Assembly: GCA_902827205.1 (NCBI GenBank)
Contig: LR792634.1
Coordinates: forward strand, 620,001-684,000
Direction of reading: 5' to 3'
DNA: 64,000 nt
DNA from: Methanocaldococcus lauensis
GTDB taxonomy: Archaea; AGJL01; Methanococci; Methanococcales; Methanocaldococcaceae
Part shown: positions 40,139-48,709 of the stretch, in pieces
How positions within the stretch are numbered: position 1 is the first letter of the stretch
Layout: every line of letters begins with the position of its first letter
Position numbers and translations under genes: made by a program
Notes under the pieces: generated by a model
What the model saw: the letters and a program-made list of their open reading frames with translations, nothing else
The model's database searches: none
Told to the model about the DNA's origin: nothing

Positions 40139-40684
40139 ATGAAAATGAAAAAATTTTTATTATTCATTTTCTTTATTTTACCAGTTTGTGTGGCAATAGA
40201 TATTTCAACAAACATGCCTTCTGAAGTTAAAGAAGGAGAGATTTTTAATTTAGAAGTTTATGCTAAAAATGTATCTAATTGTGGAGGTTTAGAGTGTGAT
40301 ATCTACCTTTCGGATAACCTCTTGGTTACTAATGTAACAAGTTATAATGTTGGAGCTGATTTAAATTTAACAATAAAAAAGAACAGAAGTGCTGCAATAC
40401 AGTATGCGTTTTTGAATAACCCAAAAAATGGAGATTTTAAAGTTGGTGAATTCAAAATAAAGGCTTTGAAATGTGGAAACGCAACGATAACAATAAAGGC
40501 TATCGCGTCAGATAGTGAGGGGAATGCCATTAAAATCCCTCAAAAAACTGTAAATCTAAAAATAACCTCTGGAGAGTCTCAAAAAGTAGAGAAAAGAGAA
40601 TCATACTCATTTAACCCAGTAATAGTTATATTTGCAGTTCTTTTAGTAGGATTGATAGCTTACATTATAATAAAAAATAGATAA
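40139..40684 (+). CDS. Membrane-anchored cohesin-domain protein
   Basis: A 181-residue protein: signal peptide (about 1-19, ends PVCVA); a cohesin-like beta-sandwich (about 20-140) with ISTNMPSEVKEGEIFNLEVY, GGLECDIYLSDNLLVTNV and NGDFKVGEFKIKALKCGNAT; a short charged linker; and a C-terminal membrane helix VIVIFAVLLVGLIAYIIIKN. Cohesins bind dockerins tightly in cellulosomes. Two dockerin-bearing substrate-binding proteins are encoded in this locus, one divergently next to it. I infer that this protein tethers them to the membrane. GGTGATATT precedes the ATG. Confidence 0.82.
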   Translation: MKMKKFLLFIFFILPVCVAIDISTNMPSEVKEGEIFNLEVYAKNVSNCGGLECDIYLSDNLLVTNVTSYNVGADLNLTIKKNRSAAIQYAFLNNPKNGDFKVGEFKIKALKCGNATITIKAIASDSEGNAIKIPQKTVNLKITSGESQKVEKRESYSFNPVIVIFAVLLVGLIAYIIIKNR

Positions 40685-40720
40685 GTAGTATAAAATAATA
40701 TCAAAAATATTTTTTAAGTT

Positions 40721-40882
40721 TTGTTACTCTTATTTCTATTTTGTTTAAGCTTACAATTAATTCCTAAAAATGTTGTTCCAAATGAAGAGCTTACTAAATT
40801 TAACTTTAACATAGACGACAGAAAATCTCCTAAAAAATTGGAAATCTTTATTATATGTGAAAATGTAAGTATAGGGGAGTGA
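40721..40882 (+). CDS. Possible small secreted protein or gene remnant (53 codons)
   Basis: A frame beginning at TTG 40721 with hydrophobic LLLFLFCLSLQLIP, like a signal peptide, then NVVPNEELTKFNFNIDDRKS and IFIICENVSIGE before TGA. No ribosome site is seen. Past the stop the same or a shifted frame continues with plausible protein-like text (NIYITLLNKPTCFLELVFL) to about 40940. This looks more like the 5' end of a decayed secreted protein than a working gene. The rest of 40883-41074 holds only AT-rich promoter sequence for the ABC ATPase. Confidence 0.3.
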   Translation: MLLLFLFCLSLQLIPKNVVPNEELTKFNFNIDDRKSPKKLEIFIICENVSIGE

Positions 40883-41088
40883 AATATTTACATTACTCTC
40901 TTGAATAAACCAACATGTTTTTTAGAATTAGTGTTTTTATAGATATTTTTTGACTTTATTCTATCAAGATTTAAATAGGAGAGAATAATAAGATCGAAAT
41001 TTTTAATATTTAAAATTGTATGATTTTAAAAGTATTATGTATTTAAATATTTTGTTTATGTTATTTATAATTTATGGGTGATTATGAT

Positions 41089-42234
41089 ATGTTAAAAACA
41101 GAAAATCTTGCTGTTGGTTATCATAAGAGGATTGTTGTAGATAATGTAGATTTAGACGTTAAGGAGGGAGAAATTTTAGCAATAATTGGTCCAAACGGTG
41201 TAGGAAAATCAACACTATTGAAGTGTATAGCAACATATTTAAAACCGATAAAAGGAGTTGTTTATTTAGATTCAAAAATAATCCATAAACTAAAACCTTC
41301 TGAGTTAGCTAAAAAAATGGCAGTAGTTTTAACAGAGAGAGTAAATCCAGGAAATTTAACAGGATTTGATATAATTGCAATAGGAAGACATCCATATACA
41401 GATTTATTTGGAAGATTGTCAAAGAAGGATAAGGAAATTATTATAAATTCTGCGAAGGCCGTTAATGCACTACATCTACTTGAAAAAAACTTCCTTGAAA
41501 TGAGTGATGGAGAAAGACAGAAGATAATGATAGCAAGGGCGTTAGCACAAGAGCCAAAGGTTTTAATTTTAGATGAACCTACATCCTTCTTAGATGCAAG
41601 GCACAAGATAGAGCTTACTTTGTTGTTGAGAAAATTGGCAACAGAAAAAAATCTCGCTATAATTGTAACTATTCATGATATAGAATTGGCATTAAGGATT
41701 GCTGATAAAATAGCACTAATCAAAGAAGGTAGGATAATATCTTATGGACATCCAGAAGATGTTATGGACAAAGAAACAGTAAATAACCTCTATGATATAA
41801 AAAATGCAAATTTTAGTAAAGAAATTGGTTATTTTGAATTAAAAAATGAAAATACAAGTGATAAAAAAGTTTTTGTAGTTTGTGGAGGGGGTAGTGGGGC
41901 TAATGTTTTGAGATATTTAGTTAAGAATGGGTATAAGGTTTATTGTGGGGTCTTACATGAGAATGATATCGATTATGTAATAGCTAAAACAATGGAAGTT
42001 GAGATTATTGAAGAAAAAGCATATCAACCAATTTCAGAATATAGTTTTAATAAAGCATTAAAATACTTAAAAATGTGTGATGTTGTGATAGATACAAACT
42101 TTCCAGTTGGTGAGATGAATAAATTAAACTTAAAACTTTTAGAGAATGCCAAAAAAGTTATAAAATTCAATGGAAGCATTAAAGATTTAGAATCTCAACT
42201 GTTAAAACATTATCAAAATTTATCTAAAAATTAA
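41089..42234 (+). CDS. ABC transporter ATPase (FecE/BtuD-like) with C-terminal extra domain
   Basis: ATP-binding subunit for an iron-chelate/cobalamin-type importer. The start is ATG 41089 (MLKTENLAVGYHKR) after GGTGATTATGAT. The ATPase spans about 1-250: Walker A GPNGVGKST, signature MSDGERQK, Walker B VLILDEPTSFLD, and His in VTIHDIELAL. A C-terminal domain of about 120 residues (VFVVCGGGSGANVLRYLVKN to the end) has a Rossmann-like GGGSG loop; its role is unknown to me. No permease gene is visible in the window, so it must lie elsewhere. Confidence 0.9.
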   Translation: MLKTENLAVGYHKRIVVDNVDLDVKEGEILAIIGPNGVGKSTLLKCIATYLKPIKGVVYLDSKIIHKLKPSELAKKMAVVLTERVNPGNLTGFDIIAIGRHPYTDLFGRLSKKDKEIIINSAKAVNALHLLEKNFLEMSDGERQKIMIARALAQEPKVLILDEPTSFLDARHKIELTLLLRKLATEKNLAIIVTIHDIELALRIADKIALIKEGRIISYGHPEDVMDKETVNNLYDIKNANFSKEIGYFELKNENTSDKKVFVVCGGGSGANVLRYLVKNGYKVYCGVLHENDIDYVIAKTMEVEIIEEKAYQPISEYSFNKALKYLKMCDVVIDTNFPVGEMNKLNLKLLENAKKVIKFNGSIKDLESQLLKHYQNLSKN

Positions 42235-42239
42235 AAACT

Positions 42240-42926
42240 TTATTTATCAAATTTTATAATCTCTTTAACTTTTTTATGCCTTCTAAAGTCTAATGAGGTA
42301 GTTACATTACTTAAATATTTTTTTGCAATTTCTTTTGCCTTTAAAAGTTCTTCCTTTGTAGGTTTTCGTGCATTTAGATTATTGTTAAATGGAGTATATC
42401 CAATAATTCTATATTTAGCGTCCCATTTGCTTAAAAATTTTGCAATCTTCTCAATCTCATCAATATCCACAATATTTGGAATTAGAACAGTATCTACCTC
42501 AAAATTAAGTTTTTTCTTTGCTAAATATTCTATACATTTTAGGACATTTTTATTTGATTTTCCAGTTAAATATTTGTGTTTTTCATCATCATAAGCTTTT
42601 AAATCAACATGTATTTCATCAACAAATAAATCATCAACAATATTTTTTAAATAATATCCGTTTGTTGTTAAAATCACTTCTCTATTTTTACTCTTTAACA
42701 ATCTTGTAAATTCAGGCAAATCTTTCTGGAGAGTAGGCTCACCACCAGCAATTAAGATAGTATTTACTTTCTTTTTATTACATAGATTATCAATTATTTT
42801 GCATAGTTTGTTTAGAGGGATTTCTTTATAACTATCCATCTTAACAAAACAATTTTTGCATTTAAAATTACATCCGTAACACATAACTGTTATTTTGTCA
42901 CTAATACTCAAATAACCAATTTTCAT
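42240..42926 (-). CDS. Radical SAM protein (activase-like)
   Basis: A 228-residue radical SAM enzyme with the cluster motif CNFKCKNC near residue 20, AGGEPTLQKDLPEF for SAM binding, and TTNGYYLKN, IHVDLKAYDDEKH and NLNARKPTKEE. It resembles pyruvate-formate-lyase-activating and related short radical SAM proteins. It is convergent with the ABC ATPase gene, downstream of and probably cotranscribed with the ferredoxin gene, which could supply electrons. The target is unknown; CobN nearby raises tetrapyrrole chemistry as a guess. Confidence 0.85.
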   Translation of the reverse strand: MKIGYLSISDKITVMCYGCNFKCKNCFVKMDSYKEIPLNKLCKIIDNLCNKKKVNTILIAGGEPTLQKDLPEFTRLLKSKNREVILTTNGYYLKNIVDDLFVDEIHVDLKAYDDEKHKYLTGKSNKNVLKCIEYLAKKKLNFEVDTVLIPNIVDIDEIEKIAKFLSKWDAKYRIIGYTPFNNNLNARKPTKEELLKAKEIAKKYLSNVTTSLDFRRHKKVKEIIKFDK

Positions 42927-42936
42927 AATCTATCAC

Positions 42937-43368
42937 TTATAATTTTTCTATTTTATTCTCTGGAAAAATTATTGCATTGTTTTCACAGCACATATAAGAG
43001 CAGGCATTGCAGTTAATTATGCAATTGTATGGGTATTTAACAATAACTCTACCATCTTCTATATCATAGACACCTTTAGGGCAAAATTCAACACATTTCT
43101 TACAATTTTTGCATTTTTCATAGTCAATCTTTGGAAACCAGGGAATTTCTTTCCTTTTCTTTCCACCAAATTCCTCATATTCTATTTCCATTGTCGCATC
43201 ATAAAGCATCTTATATAATCTTTTATTTGGTTCTCTAACAAGTTTCGTAACCTCTTCATAAGTATCATGTATTTCATTAATCCCTAATTCTTTTGATAGT
43301 TTTTTAATCTCTAAATTTAAAATCATAAATTCTCTGATTTTCTTTAAAAGTTCTTTTTTCTTTTCCAT
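42937..43368 (-). CDS. Ferredoxin-like protein with 4Fe-4S motifs
   Basis: A 143-residue protein: an N-terminal helical part (KKELLKKIREFMILNLEIKK) of about 65 residues, then DYEKCKNCKKCVEFCPKGVY as a full 4Fe-4S motif. A second, less regular set, NCIINCNACSYMCCEN, follows. Likely an electron carrier for the radical SAM protein encoded immediately downstream (10-base gap). The helical N-domain is not recognised. Start follows GGTGATATT. Confidence 0.8.
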   Translation of the reverse strand: MEKKKELLKKIREFMILNLEIKKLSKELGINEIHDTYEEVTKLVREPNKRLYKMLYDATMEIEYEEFGGKKRKEIPWFPKIDYEKCKNCKKCVEFCPKGVYDIEDGRVIVKYPYNCIINCNACSYMCCENNAIIFPENKIEKL

Positions 43369-43478
43369 AATATCACCAAATTATTTTATTAAATTCCAAA
43401 AAATTTTTAATATGCATTAATATATAATTTATCAAAATTACTTAATAATTATTTAACTTAATCTGAATGGTGAAAATT

Positions 43479-46400
43479 ATGATAAAGATAGGGTTTGTTT
43501 CAACTGTTGATAGTGATGATTTAGTTTTTGAAGAGGCATATAAGGAGGTAAAAAAGTATGGGATTGAATTTAAAATATTAGACTATAAATGTAGCGAGGA
43601 AGAATTTAAAAATTTTTTAGAATTTATTAAAGATGCCAACATTGTATTTACAAAACTCATGGGAGGAAAAAATGCATTTAAGTATTTTGATGAATTGAAG
43701 GCATTTGTTGATAAACATAATATTCCTTTTTTACCTTTACCAACATTAAACGAAGTTCATCCTGACTTGGATGAGGCAACAACTGTAAGTGAGGAAGTTA
43801 AGTTAAAGGTTATCAAATATTTGGGTTATGAAGGTGTTGAAAATTACAAAAATCTATTATTATACTTAGCTAATAAGTTTGGAGATAAAAACATTCCCTA
43901 TGAAGAACCAAAACCCATGCCATGGCAAGGAATTTATTATAAAAATAAATACTTTGAAACTTTAGATGATTATTTGAATTATTTAAAAGAAATTGGAAAA
44001 GATATAAATGGCAAACCAATAATTGGAGTTTTATTTTATAGAAATTGGTTTATTGCAAATAATATCGATTATCTCAACGATTTAATTGAAATTATTGAAA
44101 ATAAAGGAGCTATTCCATTAACAGTATTTACATCCCATTTAAAAAATGAATTAGGGGCTATTGGGACATTGGAAGTCTTTAAAAAATTTTTCTATAAAGA
44201 TGAGAAGCCATTTATTCATGCTTTAATAAACACAACCATGTTTACCTTATCTATGGGAGTAAAAGCAGATATCTTAAAAGATGAACCAGAATTTTTGAAA
44301 GATTTGAATGTTCCAATTTTGCAGGGAATTGTAAGTACAGGATTTATTGAAGATTGGGAAAAATCAATATCTGGAATTAATCCTATTGACTTAGTTATTG
44401 GAATGGCTATGCCTGAATTTGATGGAGCGATAATACATTTCCCAATAGGAGGAAAGAAAAAGGTTAAAGATGGAGATGTTGGAGTTCCAATTATAAAATA
44501 CAAATCAATAAAAGATAGAGCTGAGAAGATTGTTGATTTAGCTATAAGATATGCAAATTTAAAATTAAAGCCAAACAATGAAAAAAGGATAGCAATAATT
44601 TTTCACAACTATCCACCAAGGAATGATAAGATAGCAAGTGCTTTTGGATTGGATAGCCCAGAAAGTGTTTTAAATATATTAAAAGAATTAAAAAAGAGAG
44701 GTTTTGTTGTTGATGAGTTATATGAAAATGGAACTGAATTAATTAAAAAAATGCTAAACTATGCAACAAATGATAAGAGATTTTTGACAGAAGAGGTTAT
44801 AAAAAAGGCTGTAGGAAAAATTAAAAAGGAAGATTATGAAAAATGGTTCAGCTCATTATCTGAGAAAGTAAAAAAAGAATTAATCAAAAATTGGGGAGCA
44901 ATTCCTGGGGAAGTTATGAACTTTGATGGAGAATTAATAATTCCAGGAATAATAAATGGAAATATCTTCATCTCTGTTCAACCTCCAAGAGGCTTCGGAG
45001 AAAATCCCTCTGCAATTTATCACTCTCCAGATTTGCCACCAACACACTACTATATTGCCTTTTACAAATGGATTAAGGATGTTTTTAAAGCAGATGCAGT
45101 AATGCATATAGGGAAACATGGAAGTTTAGAATGGCTTCCTGGAAAAGGGGCAGGGTTATCAAGAGATTGCTATCCCGATATTTGTATGGAACTTCCTAAT
45201 GTATATCCATTTATTGTAAATAATCCAGGAGAAGGAACGCAGGCAAAGAGAAGGGCTTATGCAACAATAATAAGCCACTTAATTCCTCCAATGACAACAT
45301 CTGATTTATATGGGGATTTAGCTGAGTTAGAAAGAGAAATAGATGAATATTATGAAGTAGATAATAAAGAAAAGAAGAACTTTTTAAAGAAAAATATTTT
45401 AAATAAAATTAAAGAATTGAAGTTAGATGAAGATTTAATGGATGGAAAAGTTATAGATGAGAATATTAATGAAGAGAATTTTGAAAATCTTTTAAATAAA
45501 ATTCACGATTACTTAGAGGAGTTAAAGAATAGGCAAATAAATGAAGGATTGCATATAATGGGAGTTCCATTAGAAGGGGAGAAATTAATTAATATGCTCT
45601 TTATGATTATTAGATACCAGTTTAACTATTTAGAAAAATTGGCAGAGATTTTGGGATATCGAAGCTTCGCTTCGAGTAACGAAAACCGAAGGTTTTCGTC
45701 TAATGATTTGGATAAACTAAATGAAGAAAAAGGAAAAAATCATAAAATTATTGATAAAATAAATGAAATTGGATTAAATTTATTGAAGGAGTATATGGAA
45801 TACAACTTTGATGAGAACAAAATTAATGAGCTAAAAACAATAAAAATTAATTCTGAACTAAAAGAAATCTTAAAAACCGTTTCAAAAATATATAGAAATT
45901 TAATGAGAGTAAATGAAGAGATTGAAAATGCAGTAAATGCCTTGGAAGGGAAATATGTCCCACCAAGAATAGCAGGGGCTCCAACAAAGGATATAAACTG
46001 CCTTCCTACAGGAAGGAACTTTTATTCATGCAATCCTCAGGAGATTCCTACAAAATCTGCCTATGAGATGGGAAAGAGATTGGCTGATGATTTACTTAAA
46101 AAATATTTAGAAGAAGAAGAAGGCAAATATCCAGAATATGTGGGAATTATCGTTTGGGGTTCCCCCACAATGAGGACTAAGGGAGATGATATTGGAGAGA
46201 TTTTGTATTTGCTTGGAGTTAAGCCAGTTTGGGATAAGATGGGTAGAGTTGTAGGAATAGAGGTTATACCATTAGAAAAATTAGGAAGACCAAGAATTGA
46301 TGTGACTTTAAGGATTAGTGGCTTGTTTAGAGATACTTTTCCACAAGTTATTGACTTAATCGATGAGGCAATAAGGACTGTTGCTAATTTAAATGAGCCA

Positions 46401-47216
46401 GATGAAATGAATTATGTAAAAAAACACTACAAACAGGAGGTTGAAGAAAAGATAAAGAGAGGGATGGATGAGAAAACTGCAAGAGAAACATCGTTATATA
46501 GAATATTTGGCTGCAAGCCAGGATGTTATGGAGCTGGAGTTGCTGATTTATTGACTGAGAAGAATTGGAAATCTTTGGAAGATTTGGCAAAGGTTTATGT
46601 TGAATGGGGAGGTTATGCTTATGGAAAAGGTATTTATGGTGTTGATGCAAAGGAGGAATTTATTAATAGACTTTCAAAGATTGAATTAACTGTTAAAAAT
46701 GAAGATAGCCAAGAATGGGACATTTTTGAGGGAGATGACTTCAACAGTTATCACGGAGGAATGATTGCAGCAGTAACTTATTATTCTGGTAAGCAACCAA
46801 AGAGCTATATTGGAGATACATCAAATCCAAATAAAATTAAGACAAAACATTTGAAAGAGGAAGGAAAACAAATATTTAGAACAAAAATTATGAATCCAAA
46901 GTGGATTGAAGGTATGAAGAAACATGGATATAAAGGGGCGAGTGATTTCTCAAAGTATATTGAGCATATGTTCCAATGGGATGCAACATCAAACATAATA
47001 GATGACTGGATGTATGAAAAAATTGCTGAAAAGTATGTTTTTGATAAGGAAATGGAAAAGTTCTTTAAAGAAAATAATCCTTATGCCCTATTAAATATAA
47101 CTGAAAGGTTATTGGAAGCGATAGAAAGAAGATTGTGGAAAGCAGATGAAGAGACAAAAGAAAAGTTAAGAAAGAAATACTTAGAAATTGAGGGAATGAT
47201 AGAAGAGAAACTTTAA
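43479..47216 (+). CDS. cobN: CobN-like (cobalto/magnesium chelatase H-type) protein
   Basis: A 1245-residue large chelatase subunit. ATG at 43479 (MIKIGFVSTVDSDD) is used because GGTGAAAATT precedes it. Family signatures: HIGKHGSLEWLPGKGAGLS, YVPPRIAGAPTKDINCLPTG, PTMRTKGDDIGEILYLLG, DVTLRISGLFRDTFPQVIDL, FGCKPGCYGAGV and YGKGIYGVDAKEEF. CobN inserts Co into corrin rings with CobS/CobT, but no such partners are seen here. In archaea, CobN-like proteins may serve other metal-tetrapyrrole steps. The coding sequence contains a double-palindrome insertion at 45659-45699. Context suggests metal or corrinoid uptake. Confidence 0.9.
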   Translation: MIKIGFVSTVDSDDLVFEEAYKEVKKYGIEFKILDYKCSEEEFKNFLEFIKDANIVFTKLMGGKNAFKYFDELKAFVDKHNIPFLPLPTLNEVHPDLDEATTVSEEVKLKVIKYLGYEGVENYKNLLLYLANKFGDKNIPYEEPKPMPWQGIYYKNKYFETLDDYLNYLKEIGKDINGKPIIGVLFYRNWFIANNIDYLNDLIEIIENKGAIPLTVFTSHLKNELGAIGTLEVFKKFFYKDEKPFIHALINTTMFTLSMGVKADILKDEPEFLKDLNVPILQGIVSTGFIEDWEKSISGINPIDLVIGMAMPEFDGAIIHFPIGGKKKVKDGDVGVPIIKYKSIKDRAEKIVDLAIRYANLKLKPNNEKRIAIIFHNYPPRNDKIASAFGLDSPESVLNILKELKKRGFVVDELYENGTELIKKMLNYATNDKRFLTEEVIKKAVGKIKKEDYEKWFSSLSEKVKKELIKNWGAIPGEVMNFDGELIIPGIINGNIFISVQPPRGFGENPSAIYHSPDLPPTHYYIAFYKWIKDVFKADAVMHIGKHGSLEWLPGKGAGLSRDCYPDICMELPNVYPFIVNNPGEGTQAKRRAYATIISHLIPPMTTSDLYGDLAELEREIDEYYEVDNKEKKNFLKKNILNKIKELKLDEDLMDGKVIDENINEENFENLLNKIHDYLEELKNRQINEGLHIMGVPLEGEKLINMLFMIIRYQFNYLEKLAEILGYRSFASSNENRRFSSNDLDKLNEEKGKNHKIIDKINEIGLNLLKEYMEYNFDENKINELKTIKINSELKEILKTVSKIYRNLMRVNEEIENAVNALEGKYVPPRIAGAPTKDINCLPTGRNFYSCNPQEIPTKSAYEMGKRLADDLLKKYLEEEEGKYPEYVGIIVWGSPTMRTKGDDIGEILYLLGVKPVWDKMGRVVGIEVIPLEKLGRPRIDVTLRISGLFRDTFPQVIDLIDEAIRTVANLNEPDEMNYVKKHYKQEVEEKIKRGMDEKTARETSLYRIFGCKPGCYGAGVADLLTEKNWKSLEDLAKVYVEWGGYAYGKGIYGVDAKEEFINRLSKIELTVKNEDSQEWDIFEGDDFNSYHGGMIAAVTYYSGKQPKSYIGDTSNPNKIKTKHLKEEGKQIFRTKIMNPKWIEGMKKHGYKGASDFSKYIEHMFQWDATSNIIDDWMYEKIAEKYVFDKEMEKFFKENNPYALLNITERLLEAIERRLWKADEETKEKLRKKYLEIEGMIEEKL
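45659..45699 (+). repeat. Two abutting perfect hairpins inside the cobN-like gene
   Basis: TCGAAGC-TTC-GCTTCGA (45659-45675; 7-bp stem) and ACGAAAACC-GAA-GGTTTTCGT (45679-45699; 9-bp stem), three bases apart. They encode in frame YRSFASSNENRRFSSN. Base composition is richer in G and C than the flanking gene, and the local peptide reads like an insert between two helices. It could be a palindromic element tolerated in a surface loop, as with Rickettsia palindromic elements, or an RNA control structure. Confidence 0.7.
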
Positions 47217-47369
47217 TTTTAATTTTTTGATAATTTTATAACTGTTTAGTAATACTAATTTATATTTTTATATTACTTTTAGTAACATTTATAAAGATAA
47301 ATCATAAATTATATACAATAATTTTTATTATATTATTACACAACTATGTTAGTAATGAGGTTGAAAGTA

Positions 47370-48692
47370 ATGGTTAAAAAAATATTATTAACCTTTATGA
47401 TACTATTAACGCCAGCAGTATTTGGAGAAAATGTTGGAGATATAAATGGTGATGGTTCAATAAATATCGCAGATGTTGTATATTTGTTTAAGCATTTAAG
47501 AGATGTAGGAATAGAAAAAGGAGATTTAAACTGTGATGACTCCGTAGATATCGCAGATGTCGTATATCTATTTAACAATATTCAACAATGGAGTCAACCT
47601 GTAGTCTTTGCTAAAAACTTTGAAATAGAATACTACGATGCTAATGGAAATCCTGTAGGTTATAATGACAATTGGACGTATAAAATTGTAATAACAAAAT
47701 ACGGAAATGCTGTTTATAATAAATACTGTATTCTAAGGAAAGGAGATCAACCATCAAGTAATTTACCTTCCGATGTAAAAGTTATACATACTCCTGTAAA
47801 AAAAGTAGCTACATTAAGTGCGATCCAAGTAGCAATGCTCGAGGCTTTAAACGATGATAATGTAAAAAAATCCATAAGAGGAGTGTCTAAATCCATATAC
47901 AAAAAAATAAAAGATTATGGAATATTTCCTGATTTAAAGCCATATATTGATAATGGAAATATTGTTTCAATAGGAACATGGAGTTCAATTGATAAAGATG
48001 TTTTATTAAGTATAAGTCCAGATATTGTTTTTATCCCATGGACACATGGTTATTTAGTTGAGGATATTAATACAGTAAGTGATTTAGGCTTAAATTACCT
48101 CGTAACCGTTGAATCAAATGAACCAACATTCCTTGGAAAAGCAGAATGGGCAAAAGTATATGCGGCATTTTATAACTTAGATGATAAAGGAAATGATTTT
48201 TTACAGAAAGTTTGGAAAAAGAGAAATGATCTTATAAGAATAACAAGAAACGCTGACTATAGACCAAAAGTAGCAATGCTCTACTGGTCACCATACTCTG
48301 GACCTTGGGTATATTGTGCCCAAAACTGCTATGCAAAATTGGTTACAGAGTTTAAAGGAGATTATATGTTTAAAGATATTCCAGGAACATCTTATGTTAA
48401 TCTTGACAAAGAAACAACATTAGAACATTTACAGGGATGTGAAGTATTCATCTATATGAACTGGAACTCATTAAAAGAGCCAATGGACACACTTGAGGAA
48501 TTAAAGGAAAAAAGACCTGACTTAGCTCCTATATTAGATCATGCAAAGAGAGTGTATGTATCTAAATATAACTACGCATATGATGGATATGTAAATATGG
48601 ACTTACTAATGGAAGATTTTGCAAGAATGATTCATCCAGAATGCTTTGATGGAGGAGATAGCGAATTACACTACTTCAAGAAGTTGAAATAA
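47370..48692 (+). CDS. ABC substrate-binding protein with N-terminal dockerin repeats (2)
   Basis: A 440-residue secreted paralogue of the protein at 38620-39981. ATG 47370 gives a compact signal peptide MVKKILLTFMILLTPAVFGE; two upstream in-frame ATGs are less likely. Dockerin loops: GDINGDGSINIADVVYLFKH and GDLNCDDSVDIADVVYLFNN. The binding domain has VATLSAIQVAMLEAL, ISPDIVFIPWTHG and FKGDYMFKDIPGTS. Again there is no lipid or transmembrane anchor. Located directly after cobN with its own 150-base upstream region. Confidence 0.87.
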   Translation: MVKKILLTFMILLTPAVFGENVGDINGDGSINIADVVYLFKHLRDVGIEKGDLNCDDSVDIADVVYLFNNIQQWSQPVVFAKNFEIEYYDANGNPVGYNDNWTYKIVITKYGNAVYNKYCILRKGDQPSSNLPSDVKVIHTPVKKVATLSAIQVAMLEALNDDNVKKSIRGVSKSIYKKIKDYGIFPDLKPYIDNGNIVSIGTWSSIDKDVLLSISPDIVFIPWTHGYLVEDINTVSDLGLNYLVTVESNEPTFLGKAEWAKVYAAFYNLDDKGNDFLQKVWKKRNDLIRITRNADYRPKVAMLYWSPYSGPWVYCAQNCYAKLVTEFKGDYMFKDIPGTSYVNLDKETTLEHLQGCEVFIYMNWNSLKEPMDTLEELKEKRPDLAPILDHAKRVYVSKYNYAYDGYVNMDLLMEDFARMIHPECFDGGDSELHYFKKLK

Positions 48693-48709
48693 TAAAAATA
48701 AAAAATTTT

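Noticed and set aside
47336-47578. An 80-residue minus-strand frame over the second dockerin
   Set aside because: Shadow of the repetitive dockerin codons on the other strand; its repeated text only mirrors the calcium loops.
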